64,000 nt of DNA from Cheiracanthium punctorium (Eukaryota; Arthropoda; Arachnida; Araneae; Cheiracanthiidae), in NCBI GenBank assembly GCA_038373885.1, contig JAWZYV010019476.1, positions 124,001 to 188,000 of the forward strand, read 5' to 3'. Shown here piece after piece: positions 34,263-45,570 of the stretch. Position 1 is the first letter of the stretch. Each line of letters begins with the position of its first letter. The position numbers and the translations under genes are program-made. Under the pieces are notes generated by a model that made no database searches, was not told the DNA's origin, and worked only from the letters and a program-made list of their open reading frames with translations.

Positions 34263-35158
34263 GTGACCCTGTATATGGAAGTAAAATAAGGATACAGGAA
34301 ATGCTTGCTATACAATCCGTACTTCACTGCCGCATTACGATATAAAAGCACGTACATGAAAATAAGTAACTAAGATTAAAATGTTTAAAAAGTCTTTTAT
34401 TCAAAGATGGACTGAACGGTAAAAAAGAATTTTTGAGGAACTTCCCAAGCTCAAACACTTATTGCAACACACAAATACATCCTAGTTCATGAATTATTGG
34501 CGGAGGTACTTAAAAAATTTATTAGCTATTACCTTTTGTATAAAACATTATATAATTTTTAAAAAATTCATGCTCATAATTAGTTACTTTTATATGAGGT
34601 TAAAAGAAGTATTAACACTCCTTCTTTCCATTTTGAGAGTCCCCTCAGCAAGGCGCACTGGGGGGTGTTTATCCTATTTAGGCGCTCAAAATTATTATTA
34701 TTATTATTATTAGTTGTTGTTTAATATATTATAAATCTATATGCTTAAACAAAGTTGATTAGGGGTTATGCAATAGCAAAAATAGCAAAAGTATGAATTT
34801 ATGCAATCATTGCTTTCTTTTCTAATTTGTGCACAATACTCTGAGGCACAAAACCCCTGAAATGCGATCTTCTGCTACGATTTTTTTTTCTCTTCGAGAG
34901 CCACTGAAAAGTGGTTTAAGTCAATATAAATTTACTTTATATCTCTGAGCCCTTTTCTGATGGAAAGCTGAAATTTTTTATCACTCAATTAATGTATGAG
35001 ATAGATTTTGCTAATTGAGATTTATTTGTTTGGGTTCAGTGTAAAAATTTAAATTTTGTATTTATTTAGATTTAATCTCCGGAAAATTTTAATCGGTAAT
35101 ATAAAATTTCGAACCTTTTTTTCTACGTAACTTTTTAATTTATTGTGTATTTCTATGA
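34263..35158. other. No gene; (ATT)n microsatellite and mariner-type interior
   Basis: No gene. About seven ATT units lie at 34,690-34,711. 34,840-35,150 resembles 440-770 and is probably interior of the same dispersed repeat. Confidence 0.5.
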
Positions 35159-35202
35159 TCAATATTTAAGGGATAAAAGCCTAAATCAGGGTTTCTGGGA
35201 CA

Positions 35203-35290
<88 letters not shown>

Positions 35291-35397
35291 GGGGTGGTCA
35301 AAAAGTTCGTAAAAACTTAAGTTTAAGTTTAGGGGGTGATAGGATTTTTTTAATCAATATTTAAGGGATAAAAGCCTAAATCAGGGTTTCTGGGACA

Positions 35398-35463
<66 letters not shown>

Positions 35464-35526
35464 GGGGTGGTCAAAAAATTCGTAAAAACTTAAGTTTAAG
35501 TTTAGGGGGTGATAGGATTTTTTTAA
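35159..35526 (+). repeat. Tandem duplication containing long (TA)n tracts
   Basis: Unit A (35,159-35,353) and unit B (35,354-35,526) are near identical: TCAATATTTAAGGGATAAAA, CTGGGACACCA, (TA)n, CGGGGTGGTCAAAAA, TAAGTTTAGGGGGTGATAGG. The (TA)n is about 85 bp in A and about 63 bp in B. The duplication joins two different TIR types (GGTGTCCCAGAAAC and CGGGGTGGTC). Confidence 0.85.
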
Positions 35527-35892
35527 TGACAAGAATGGTTATAATTCCAAATGTCACCGATAGGTGGCGCTGGCATGCACAATGGGAAGGAAGTTTCAAT
35601 TAATACAAATAAATCCCGAAAATCTCTCTAATCTTAATCATGCTAGCCGCAACTTCGTATCGTTATTTAATCTTTTTTAATGAATTTTTAAACTTTGATG
35701 CACCTAGGATGCGTCAAAAGCTCGTAAAAACTTCAAAAATTTATTATAGAAGAACAAATCATGATACAAAATTATAGTAATTAAAAAAATCCGATCACCC
35801 CTAAACCTATTTGTCCAAACCGGAATTTTCTATCATTATTTGTACTTTTTAAATGAGTTTTTAAAGTTTTTACGGACTTTTTGACCGCCCCG
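35463..35892. mobile_element. 430-bp mariner-type MITE
   Basis: Left end CGGGGTGGTCAAAAAATTCG; right end, reverse complemented, CGGGGCGGTCAAAAAGTCCG, then TAAAAAC. TA flanks both ends (35,461-35,462, 35,893-35,894). The duplicated copy of the left end lies at 35,290. No coding. Confidence 0.8.
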
Positions 35893-36334
35893 TATATATA
35901 CCGTGCCCCAAAAAGGTGGTAACATACTTTAATTCTTTATCCGTTAAGAGGTAAGTGGGCGATGTAAATTGAAAAAATGTTCCAAATAAAGTATGAAAAA
36001 AGACTACGTTAAAGAAAAATTCCTCTCTTTAACTTTCAAAAAATTACACGTTCTAAATTTGCATACGACTCCCTTACACAGAAACTGTCAATTACTAAAA
36101 TGTGCCCCATACACTAATGTACAAAATTTCAGCCTTTCACCATAAAACGTCTCAGAAATGTTTTTAAATAAAGATGATCAGGGACTGTACATGGATTTGA
36201 ATGACACGTTTATTGCTAGAGTTATATATATATATATATATATTTGAGACGTCAGATATTTCAAGTAAGCTTCAGAGTTAAGGCAGGTAATATGGTTTAT
36301 TGAACATTACAATTAAGTTACAATTTAGAATGAG

Positions 36335-36720
36335 AAGAGGGGAGGGGAGACGGGTACAAGAATCAGCGTGGACTCACTAAGCAGTTCCAGTGGCAGAAGT
36401 CCCCCGATTTTCGATGTGCGGGAGTATTTACGCTTACCACACCACGTGGTCTGCGAAGACACAACTCCTCCTCTCTCTTATCTCTGATCGAACCACACAC
36501 ATTTACCAACATGACCCGCATCCGGGGACACAAGGGCGTGGGGACACGTGTACATCTAAAGAACTCAGAATCGACGGCCTGATGTTTGACAAATAACAAA
36601 ATAAATAAAACATAGCTCCAGAGCGCGCGTGGCAAGTATGACAGGAAAGTAAAACTTACAGTGAAAGTACCCGCTTGACCAATACCCAAACTAGTAAAAC
36701 CCAAATTACCTTTTTATACA
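36335..36720. other. Unassigned GC-richer segment
   Basis: About 380 bp with higher GC than its surroundings (CACCACGTGGTCTGCG, CCGCATCCGGGGACACAAGG). Open frames exist on both strands (113 codons minus, 68 plus), but neither has recognisable features. I cannot assign it. Confidence 0.3.
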
Positions 36721-36865
36721 TTACATATATATATATATATATCGTTAATTGGCACCATGTGCTATCTACTTTTTTATTTTTATATTTTTTTCACTTTATC
36801 AATGGATTATCTTGGGATTTCACTTTACGTAAGTAAGCTATTATATATTATATATATATATATAT

Positions 36866-37434
36866 CAGGTTGTAACGAAAGTTCTCCGCCAAATCTGCTT
36901 GAGTCAGCTCATGCGGCACCCAGCGATTGAACTTGTACATGAAGTTTATGTGATGCATAGCATGGCTAATGGGCATGGCATTAATGTCTAACTCTTTAGC
37001 TAGCTGTCAAGTGGTTAAATACTCATCTTCTTCCATAAGATCTCGCAGGTGTCCCTCATCAACATCAGTAGGCCGGTCAGAACGCTCTGCTCCTTGAATG
37101 TCACAGGCCCTGTTTTTTAACTTTCGGTACCAAACCTTCACAGTGCCATAGGATACAACATTAGAATCTAAATTACACACATAATTCTTTGACATTCTGT
37201 AGCACTTTTTGCAACAGAACTGGAAGTAAATGATGGCTCTAATGCAGTAACGTGATAGTTCCATTTCAGACACCCTGTACTTAATGATAACGATATTTTT
37301 TAACAACACAGTGTTCTAAAGTAAGTATCTTTCTTTCAAATTACAAAAATTTTTTGGCAAAATATGAGCAAACACACCAACGTGAACTGTTTGCAGGCGA
37401 TATTTGTGGTGGCGGGAAACTTTCGTTACAACCT
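36866..37434 (-). mobile_element. Deletion-derivative mariner element
   Basis: Ends CAGGTTGTAACGAAAGTTCT and, reverse complemented, AGGTTGTAACGAAAGTTTCC lie within (TA)n tracts, with CCGCC following on both sides. Only 569 bp long, it retains just the N-terminal part of a mariner transposase on the minus strand, fused directly to the far terminus. The catalytic domain is deleted. Confidence 0.85.
36870..37309 (-). pseudogene. Mariner transposase N-terminal (HTH) fragment
   Basis: From about 37,309 on the minus strand: MELSRYCIRAIIYFQFCCKK, then YGTVKVWYRKLKN and DRPTDVDEGHLRDLMEED. A stop follows at about 37,007-37,009, then the frame continues QLAKELDINAMPISHAMH and NRWVPHELTQADLAENF before running into the TIR. 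The YGTVKVWYRKLKNG-type motif and the VPHEL linker are characteristic of mariner/SETMAR-type double helix-turn-helix regions. One stop and the missing DD34D domain mean it is dead. Confidence 0.85.
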
Positions 37435-37457
37435 AATATATATATATATATATATAT

Positions 37458-38231
37458 TAGAGATGAGACGGGCTCAGCCCGAGCCTGGGCCCGAACCGGG
37501 CTCGGGCTCTGTAATTCACAATTGCATTCGGGCTCGGGCTCGTGAAAAATTTCTTCTTTATTCAACATACTCCTTGAAACAGATTTTAAAAAGTCATTCA
37601 TGAGGAATATAAAAGTACTTATAAAAAAATAGGGGCACCACGGCGCACTAGCGGATTCAGGGGAGGGGCTACGGGGCTTCAGCCCCCCCCCAAAAAAAGG
37701 GGTTGCTAAAGGGTAACATTCTGCTTCATTATGCACTTTGAATATGTTAAGTGATCTTTTTTAATCACTTAGCCCCTCCCGAAAGTTTTTACATTGGTTT
37801 AGACTAAAATGTTGCTTTATTGCATATTTTGTTTGGGTGAAATAAGCGTTTTTCAAACTTTAGCCCCTCCCAAAAGAGAATTTCTGGATCCGCCACTGGG
37901 CAAGGGCGCCTAGAAGGTGCGTGAAGCTCTTTGGGTATTTCAGAACGGCGGCTTATATTACTTAGTTAGTCATGAGATCCGACATTATTTGATAAACATG
38001 GATATAAGGAATTAGAAAGTGCATTGAGAGTTTGCAACTATATTTGTCTTTAATTTGCATAAACGGCAAAATTTATTGTATTCTATCAATGAAGTAATTG
38101 AATTTTTTTTTTCTTTAGCTGAAATTTCGGGCTCGGGCTCCGGTTTAAATAATATTGCTCGGGCTCGGGCGGGCTCGGATTAAAAGTCCTCGGGCTCGGG
38201 CTTCAAAAAATGAGCCCGAACTCATCTCTAA
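37458..38231. mobile_element. hAT-like element with GGGCTC subterminal repeats
   Basis: The ends are TTAGAGATGAG and CTCATCTCTAA, perfect 11-bp inverted repeats set in (TA)n. Just inside are arrays of GGGCTCGGGCTC (37,470-37,545 and 38,125-38,220), about a dozen copies, unusual for this AT-rich DNA. A smaller MITE is nested at about 37,638-37,905. No transposase frame. The layout resembles the TAGGGATG...GAGACGA MITE at 13,972. Confidence 0.8.
37638..37905. mobile_element. Nested MITE, CACTRGCGGATYCAG ends
   Basis: Left CACTAGCGGATTCAGG and right, reverse complemented, CAGTGGCGGATCCAGA. AGCCCCTCCC repeats occur internally at about 37,680, 37,770 and 37,862. It lies inside the GGGCTC hAT-like element. 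Target duplication not resolved. Confidence 0.65.
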
Positions 38232-38244
38232 TATATATATATAG

Positions 38245-39330
38245 TAAAAAGGCATAACTTACGAATCAACGTAGCATCCACATAGCAGATACAAAATTCT
38301 AAATATCCATGGAATGATAGATGTTTTGATGTAGGGAAACATCCATAAAGAGCAAAATATATGAAACCAATAAATGGGAAAAACGATTATGTGGACAAAT
38401 TGAAAGGTGAAGTACGGAATGGAAATGATCGGATAGAAAGCATCGATTAACCTCTTCAGGCCCCACAAACCGAATACTTACTACCAATATAAAAACAAAA
38501 TAAAATAATAGGATTTCATTGTAGTTACTTAGCACAAAAAAAAAAGCTAAATGCGTAACTACGGGGACTATTCTGTTAAAAAGCAAGCATAAAAGAAAAA
38601 AAAAATATATATATATTGATTTTTGGTATTTTACAATTCTTCCCCCCCCCCCCAGTTACTGTTTTTGTTATATATTTTCTCTTTTTAACTGCATTGTTCT
38701 TGCTACAAGATTACCTGGTTGTTTAATTTCTCTCTCCTTTATACTCCTTGGATCTTGCTGCTTTTTTTTTTTTTTTAATCACTTAAATTCCTATGGTGTC
38801 ATCACTTTTTCCGATTTATTGTATTGGCATCAGCTCTGAGCTTTTTTCCTCCATGTTTGGATCTTTACCACGTTTGTTCTTTCTACAGTAGCTATGGTCG
38901 TGCTCCTAGATTGATTCTAATGACTTCTTTTGTCATGCAACCTACAGAAGCCTAGCTATTTTTTTTTTCATTTAACTAGAATAATTCAAGTGGTGGCACC
39001 GGACGATCAGAGCTTGATTGATCTAGTTTCCAGTTCACCTCCACTTTTTTGGGTTCTTGTAGTTAGGCTTAGGAACACGAGATCTCACTTGGTAAATACA
39101 TCCAAATTTTCAGCTCTTATAGCTCTGTTTTCTTTTGCTACGTTGGTTTGTGTACAACATTTAATGAATATGTCTTCTTTATTATTCTTGGTTTCGGATT
39201 TTTTTTAAAGCTATTTATGTTTGGTAAAGCTATTTATGCCTGTTCCTAGAGGGATTAATAGGATATCCATATTATTTAAGTTAACTGTTTTATATTATAT
39301 ATATTTATGTACGTCTTGACACGCTATCAT
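38245..39330. other. No gene; AT-rich with C and T runs
   Basis: No supportable gene. Small frames (95 codons minus, 92 plus) are hydrophobic by AT-composition only. Confidence 0.45.
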
Positions 39331-39654
39331 TTGACGAGATTTTTTTTCCCTTTGAGAGCCATTGAAAAGTGGTTTAAGTCAGCATATATTTATCTGCATA
39401 TCTCTTAAACACTTTAGGACATAATTCTCAAATTTGTACATCACCTCTTTAGTGTATGGAGGACATTTCACGAACTGGGAAATTTTTTGTATGGGGTTCG
39501 TATACAAATTTTAAAAATGTAACTTTTAGAAAATTAACGAGAGGAATTTTTTCTTACCTTATTTTGAGCATTTTTTCAATTTACATTTTCCACTTATCTC
39601 TAATAGATAAAGAATTAAAGCGTATTAGCACGTTCTTGGGACACCCTGTATAAT

Positions 39655-40762
39655 GAATGGATATAGTATTATATTGCCGCACGCAAAAGGTAATAGAAAT
39701 GTAAACATTTTCAGGATGAGGAATCGACTGAAAGTGTTTATCACTCTGGACGCCCATGTTTTCCATATTGCAATAATAATAACAATAATAACAAACGAAT
39801 GAGAAAACCATCGACGGTAGTGCCTGAAGTGTAAAGCAGAAGTCATAGTTTATCAGGTAAGACATAAAAATGAATAAAAATTTCGTCAAAACCTTAATGT
39901 TAATTTTGGATACTTTTACAAAATTAAGATGAAATAAGGTAGTATTGAAATGAAATAAAAGGAAGAAATTCATATTGCGTAAAATAGACAAATTTAGCTC
40001 ATGATACTGATGACATAGTAGTAATATGATGTAAATTGAGCAGTAATTTAAAAATGAATTAAGATGGGAAATAGTAAAGATAAATTTTATATACTAGTCA
40101 AATAAATTAAAATTAAAAAGTATTTAATAAGGCTGGTAATAAAGATATTGTATTGGAAATGTTACAGATATTTTTTTTTCAAATATATATAGCAATAATA
40201 AAAATTGCGGAAGTTGCCGTTTGGGGACAATATCCTTATTTAGTCATGCCACTGAAAATATAATGTACAGAGAATAGTGGTATCTAAAAACATGTTTTTT
40301 AAGGCTTGATATAAAATACAATAGCTTTTTTTACTAATATTCAGTACGGAACCAAAATTTATTTTAGATAGATTTTAACATTACTAGCTCAAAACAAAAT
40401 TTATATCACCACCTTAAAAATTAGTTGAAATATGATCTGTTGACTCAAAACACTAATATGGGTTAATAGTCGGAAGTTTCAACTGGATATTATGTTTGTC
40501 TACAGCTTTCCATTCTAAAATACTAATATATTACAATGCTTCTAAAACTAAATGTTTCAATCCTACCGTAAATAGCCTACCTTTCTAGAAATAGTTTTAT
40601 CGAATTCAAAATGGCATATAACACAAAAATCGTTCTGATTCCTTCAGGAATATGTTAGAAATTTCAGTGAAAATACTAAAATGAATCTTTATACAAAATA
40701 TGCAGGCTCAAAAAGAGGTATACTGCCATATTTGATCAAATGTTACTTCTTTATGTCCTTAC
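39655..40762. other. No gene seen; would be intron if the 40.8 kb exon is real
   Basis: AT-rich, (AATA)n-like tract at about 39,770. No second exon following the signal-peptide exon was found on the minus strand. Confidence 0.4.
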
Positions 40763-40826
40763 CTGTTGCGCGGGACAACCGCACTTGTAGCACCACCAGT
40801 ATTAATCCTATGAGAAATAGCCTCAT
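40763..40826 (-). CDS. Signal-peptide first exon of a secreted protein
   Basis: On the minus strand, ATG at 40,824-40,826 in the favourable context AAAAATGAGG opens a frame of 21 codons: a basic residue, then a hydrophobic core (MRLFLIGLILVVLQ) and a short polar region ending RAT. The frame runs into ACAG|GTAAGG, a consensus 5' splice site, leaving phase 1. A signal peptide encoded by its own first exon is a common layout in arthropod secreted-protein genes. The next exon was not found, so it probably lies beyond a long intron toward lower coordinates. Product family unknown. Confidence 0.6.
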
Positions 40827-41580
40827 TTTTCACTAGAGTCAAGTCAGCTGCGCGTTCCACTTGGGAAAGAATCACAAATTTAGACGTCAGGCACTGGACA
40901 CACTTTAGTTTGTACAACACCAATGAACTTAAAGTTTAACAGCAGCATGTCCGATGTTCCAAATGACATATTTTAAAAATATTTAGTTTTGATAAGATTC
41001 CTTCTCCGTCTTTCTGGGCTACTTAATGCTTGGCATATCGCCGGAATACAAGGGAATGGGAGCCAGCTTCTTGGCAATGTCACAGATCACAGGAATTCAT
41101 TAAGGAAGAGGGCGCTTCCTTATTCATGAGTAAAAGGCATCAAATCAAGTGCACACATTTTTAAAGAATGGGCCGGGTGAGATCAACAGTACTAGCTTTA
41201 AGGCACTACAATGCGATGGAAAGATATTTTGCAGGAATCGAAAGCAACTTAAAAAAAAAAAAGAAAGGAAGTATAGTCAAAGAGAAATTTAACGAAAAAA
41301 TATTGAGAGTGTCTGAAGCACTAAGTTCAGAAATTATGGTTTGATAATAATAGCGTGGTATTCCAATCAAATGTACGATGCTTTTTTTTTTTTTTTTTTT
41401 TTTTTTTTCATTTAGTACCTTTTTTTGAATTATTAGGGAAAATGATGATTTAAAATAAAAACTAAAGATTTATATGAAACTTTGTGGATTTGCTCATGCC
41501 GTTATTTCCAAGGGAATATATTAAGGTGACTTCGATACAATGAGTGGGTGTTGTGTTTGTATTGCGTTTTGTGTTATAGC
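40827..41580. other. Presumed 5' UTR/upstream region, then AT-rich DNA
   Basis: Immediately upstream (minus strand) is leader-like sequence without a clear TATA box. From 41,230 onward it is AT-rich, with a 29-bp T run at 41,381-41,409. Confidence 0.35.
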
Positions 41581-41715
41581 AAGCCTGCATAAGGGGCATC
41601 TGCCCGGAGGGTTCCTTGGCCAGAGGACTTTTTAAGGGGTTCTAACTCATATTGACGTTACATCTGGGAAAAACCACCCAAAACTCCAGATCATTAGATC
41701 GACAGCCATTTACCA
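41580..41715 (-). repeat. SINE fragment
   Basis: Minus-orientation body of the main SINE family: GGGTTCCTTGGCCAGAGGAC, TTTTTAAGGGGTTCTAAC and GATCATTAGATCGACAGCC, then truncated before the tRNA head at CCATTTACCATG. Confidence 0.6.
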
Positions 41716-42530
41716 TGTTCTTGATACAATGAGATGAGGAAAGAAAATTATATAACAACAAGTAAGATTTATGGATAATATTATTTTAATTTATCAAAAC
41801 ATTATTTTACAATGAAAGCAATATTTAAATCTGCGAAGGTTTGCTTTTTCGAAGAGAGAGAGAGGGAAGGAATTAAGTTCACCTGATTATTTATCATCCC
41901 ATCACCCCATAAATTATATCAGTTGGCTGTGATTAGATTTGTGCGAATGACTTTTTTTTTTCCTATAGAAAATAAGTAAGAAAGAAAACTAAAATAATTA
42001 TCCCAATTAGATGAAATGGCAGTAAAATTATAGTAAGACACTTAAAGAATATAGCCTTTGAAAAGATATATAACTTACATATTATTTTGGTATGTTCTGT
42101 AGATTAAAAAAGTAATTCATTTCGCATTACTTCAATTTTTCAGAAACCTTTTTTGGCTATTCAATAATTTGCTTGAAATTTGACATATTTTTGTAAAATA
42201 AAGGGCTTATAATGCTTGAATGCTCATTATTAAAATTTAATAAAAGCAGAAACAAAAATTTAGATTTTCTACAGTTGCTTTACTGCAGAAAAAAAAAATA
42301 GTCTAATGGGGACACAGCCGCGGCGATGTACACGAACATCTTGTGCCGACTACAGAGATTAAGTATAGACATTCGAGTTCAGAAATTACAGAATATACAT
42401 ACACAAAGTACATTTAATAAAATTATCAAAACAAACGTGGATAGTGGTAGAAAAGTTTGACTTGTGAGGCCGAAGAAAAATGTCAAGACACGCTCCGGTT
42501 CAAGTGGTTTGCGTTAAGTCAAAGCTACAC
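41716..42530. other. No gene; AT-rich
   Basis: Nothing supportable beyond short A/T runs and a small (GA)n tract near 41,860. Confidence 0.5.
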
Positions 42531-42534
42531 GAGA

Positions 42535-42730
42535 GCTATCTGCCTTAGGGGGAATGCCTTTGGTGGAGGACATTTTAAGTTATTCTAAGCGTATTCACGT
42601 CACAGTTAAAGAAAATCGTCGAAAACGCCAGACTGTTAGATCAACATCCGAGCGAGAGACCAGAAACCGTCACTCTTCAACCATCTCCCAAAGTTCAGCG
42701 TTTTATCCACTGATTCTGCCAATGGTCAGC
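42535..42730 (-). repeat. Degenerate SINE copy
   Basis: GAATGCCTTTGGTGGAGGAC, AGCGTATTCACGTCACAG and GAGAGACCAGAAACCG follow the minus-strand order of the SINE at 13,080-13,255. Older than the 21,698 copy. Confidence 0.55.
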
Positions 42731-43230
42731 CCAAGTGGTTTGTTATCGGACGTCGTTAGCCAGCTAATGTTAAAATAAAACGAAACGAACACTCTCTAAT
42801 ACTCTATCATTCGCAAAAACAGTACTAAAGCAACGATAGAAATATCGAAAGAAAACACAATTACTATAATAAATTATCGAATTGAGCATGTAGTGGGCCA
42901 ATGTACACAGACATGAGAGAATTAGAAAAGAGTAAACAAAATGGTAGAAATACTAATTTCACCCTACCACAAAGATTTGAATCAATAACTAGGCAGATCG
43001 TCCACCTGCAGCGTTACCTTAAAGGCCAAAGGGAAACTTCAGTGCATTTCTGTACGTTAGAATGGGAACTCAATGTATTTTTCAGTATCTCGGAGACGGA
43101 TTGCGGAGAAAAGTGACCCCATTGTGTGCTTGGCGTGCTTTTGTGGTTTCACTTGCTATCTTTTGTCGGCGAATCCCGACTGGTCATAAAAACCTATAAA
43201 TCTTTAGACCCTGCACTGTTTCCCCCCCCC
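42731..43230. other. No gene recognised
   Basis: A 71-codon plus-strand frame (42,901-43,116) has no recognisable domain, and its start is not supported. Nothing else seen. Confidence 0.35.
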
Positions 43231-43234
43231 CCCA

Positions 43235-43565
43235 AGCTAAAATCCATGCTAGTACAAGCAACAAAAACAGGCTAGTTATTGCTAGTTCTTGCTATGTCTG
43301 CTAGATTTTCATGCTATTTTTTGCTATGTAATGCTAGCTAGCACCATATGCTATACTCCTAGCTTATACAGCAATAGCATGACAAGCTATATACAAGCAT
43401 TTCATGCTTATTAGCTGTACAAGCTTCTTCCAAAGCATGGGAAGGTAGGTACCTTAACAAGCTATTATATGCTTTTTTATGCTCGCCAGCTTAATATGCT
43501 TTATAGCTAGCTCGAGCAGAAATAGCATGAAAAGCTATATACCAGCAAAAAGTGCTAATTAGCTG
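43235..43565. repeat. GCTAG/AGCAT-rich repeat segment
   Basis: Dense short palindromic words (GCTAGC, AGCT, GCATGC-like, TGCTAG) recur every 10-20 bp, as in AGCAATAGCATGACAAGCTA and GCAGAAATAGCATGAAAAGC. Related in vocabulary to the approximately 255-bp repeat at 44,520, 50,007 and 62,857. Possibly an expanded relative. Confidence 0.6.
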
Positions 43566-44515
43566 TTTTGTTTTGTCCCTTTCTTGTATGGATACTAAAA
43601 TAGAAAAAAAAAAAAATAAGACAACTGCAAGTTATGGAAAAGTGAATTTTTTTCCCCTAGGTCTGGCAAGTCCTGAAAATTTACGGAAAATTATTTGCAG
43701 TTTTAGAGTAGTTTTAAGCACTCCGATAATGAATAAAGTTTTAAAAAATGAGTCCGTGACTAACATCGAATAGTCTGCTTACCTTCATTACTTTTCTTCC
43801 GTGTAACACAGACTTTAATTTTGTTTGAAATCATTAAAAAGAAATCTTATACCAATTTCTTTTTTACATACTTTAAAAAAGGACGAGGTACTATGTTCAA
43901 CATGTACATATAAATATGCATGTGCATCGGTAAACTTTAACCACATGGATAGATTTCCATTTTTTTTTTTTTTTAAGAAAGGAGAGACAGGGTTCAGGGG
44001 CGATCCCATATAAATTTGGTCACTTTCTAATGGTACTATCATTCTAAAAAAAAGTTTTAAAATCATTACCTATAGGTTGCCAGTGACATTATTAGAAGTA
44101 ATATGTCAATAGTTGGTGAGGTAACTTCTTAAAACTGCTCAGATTGGCAATAGCTAGTTCTATATTTGGCGAGAAATTGCCAAACCCCTCTATTTTACAA
44201 TATGAATAATGGTACTGCTTGGATAATTGCTGCATAGTGAGATTTAATATTTCACGGTGCTAAATATGCCAATCTGTTAAGGTCTATGCATAACAATATT
44301 GAGCGAACTGTTTCAGTGTCAACCTTAATGGGCAATGATTACCGATTATGTGCACGCACAAATCGACAAAGAATTAAAAGTTGCCACTGATGGCAGATAT
44401 CCCAGAATAAATTTCCGTTATAGTGAAGAAATTTGAAGACGGTTTTCTTTTTTATTAAAAGAATCATACTTGTATTAGTTCTTATGTAATTAATGTATGA
44501 ACACCCCCCCCCCTT
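43566..44515. other. No gene recognised
   Basis: AT-rich. The frames at 43,552-43,773 and 43,815-44,066 contain long homopolymer runs and show no domain. Confidence 0.4.
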
Positions 44516-44519
44516 CATG

Positions 44520-44795
44520 GTAGCATGATCTTAGTACAGACAACAGTTTCTGAGTTCTAGCAACATCTGGTAAAAAGTACTGCTAGAATAGCAACAAAAA
44601 AAAGCATCTGCTGATCGTAACTTACTTTTAGAATTGCAGAAAATTTCAAGTAAGTGGCGGTCTTGATTGCTGCTAGACCAAGCAAAATATTCAAGCAACA
44701 CAAGCTGGAGTATGTATGCTGGACAAGCAAAAAATGTGTCTAATACGCAACATGACCTGCTGGTAATTCTGCTAGAACTAGCACACTATTAAAAA
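44520..44795 (+). repeat. Isolated copy of the ~255-bp GCTAG repeat
   Basis: GCTAGAATAGCAACAAAAAA, GATTGCTGCTAGACCAAGCA, AATATTCAAGCAACACAAGC and CTGCTAGAACTAGCA match the tandem units at 50,007-50,552. More diverged than those. Confidence 0.75.
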
Positions 44796-45303
44796 TGAGT
44801 ATAATCCCTTTTTACGTCATTTGCACACTGGTAAATTACTTAATAAGCGTTTATATGGTGTTCGAAAATATTTCCTTAAAGTACTAGTTATAAGAATAAA
44901 TTAGAACCATACTTACGAAATATTTGTTACTGCGCACTGACACACCGCGCGCAAGAATATATAAAAAAACGAGTAATCTGACACTCCGAACCGGGTTTCT
45001 GCGCATGCCCAGAGCTTACCTATGGGGACGTCGGGTTCACAACGTGGTTCAATAGTTCAACTTACACCCGTATTCACGAAACTTTCTACCAGCTGGTAAC
45101 AGCCGGATTACCATAGAATCGGATGGTTAAAAAAAAAATGGTATTCACAAGGCCAAATCGGCTGGTTACATCTCGTTTTTAACAGACGAATGTAACCAGC
45201 CGAATTCGGGTGGTTACCGGCCTGTTACATTCGACGCATGCGCTGTGAGGCTCTAATCTGTTTACAAACATGGCGGACTACAGCGCTGTTGAAGACAGAA
45301 GAT

Positions 45304-45412
45304 ATGGAAATTTTAGAATTTATTGATAGATTTGCAAAATTTATGTGTGAGGAGAAAGTAAACGGTTTAGAAGACTTGTGTGTCAAGGATTTTCCAATAC
45401 ATTACCATCAAA
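45304..45412 (+). CDS. Exon-like ORF inside the Harbinger-like element
   Basis: From ATG 45,304: MEILEFIDRFAKFMCEEKVN, then LEDLCVKDFPIHYHQ, then A|GTAAGT, a consensus splice donor in phase 1. An upstream ATGGCGG at 45,270 opens only an 18-codon frame. The position just inside the left end fits the first exon of an element-encoded gene, since Harbinger genes often have introns, but no diagnostic motif is present. The next exon was not found. Confidence 0.4.
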
Positions 45413-45469
45413 GTAAGTAAACGGTAAACAGGCAATAAAGGAAATGTTTTAAATTTACAGCAACCGTGT

Positions 45470-45570
45470 CAATGAAATTATGGCGCAGCGGTAAAGCGAG
45501 CGAATGGCAAGCAGTAGTTCCAGGGTTCTGGCCTCGCTGCGGCCAAAGTTTCACTTCTTGCTCTCTCACC
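45470..45570 (+). repeat. tRNA-derived SINE fragment
   Basis: TATGGCGCAGCGGTAAAGCG (A-box side) and CCAGGGTTCTGGCCTCGCTG (B-box side) at tRNA spacing, followed by a C-run and a T-run. A different head from the 21,698 family. Nested in the Harbinger-like element. Confidence 0.5.

Larger units (their letters stand above)
35901..39648. mobile_element. Paired termini of the CCCAAAAAGGTGG mariner family
   Basis: The left end (CCGTGCCCCAAAAAGGTGGT, 35,901) and the right end (reverse complement CAGGGTGTCCCAAGAACGTG at 39,648) match the long TIRs of the element at 5,156-7,806, including CTTTAATTCTTTATC, AAATTGAAAAAATG and TTTGTACATTA. TA flanks both. The interior is occupied by other elements at 36,866 and 37,458. 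It may be one 3.75 kb copy filled by insertions, or two solo copies. Confidence 0.55.

Noticed and set aside
35350..35532. ORF made of alternating Ile-Tyr
   Set aside because: Translation of a (TA)n microsatellite.
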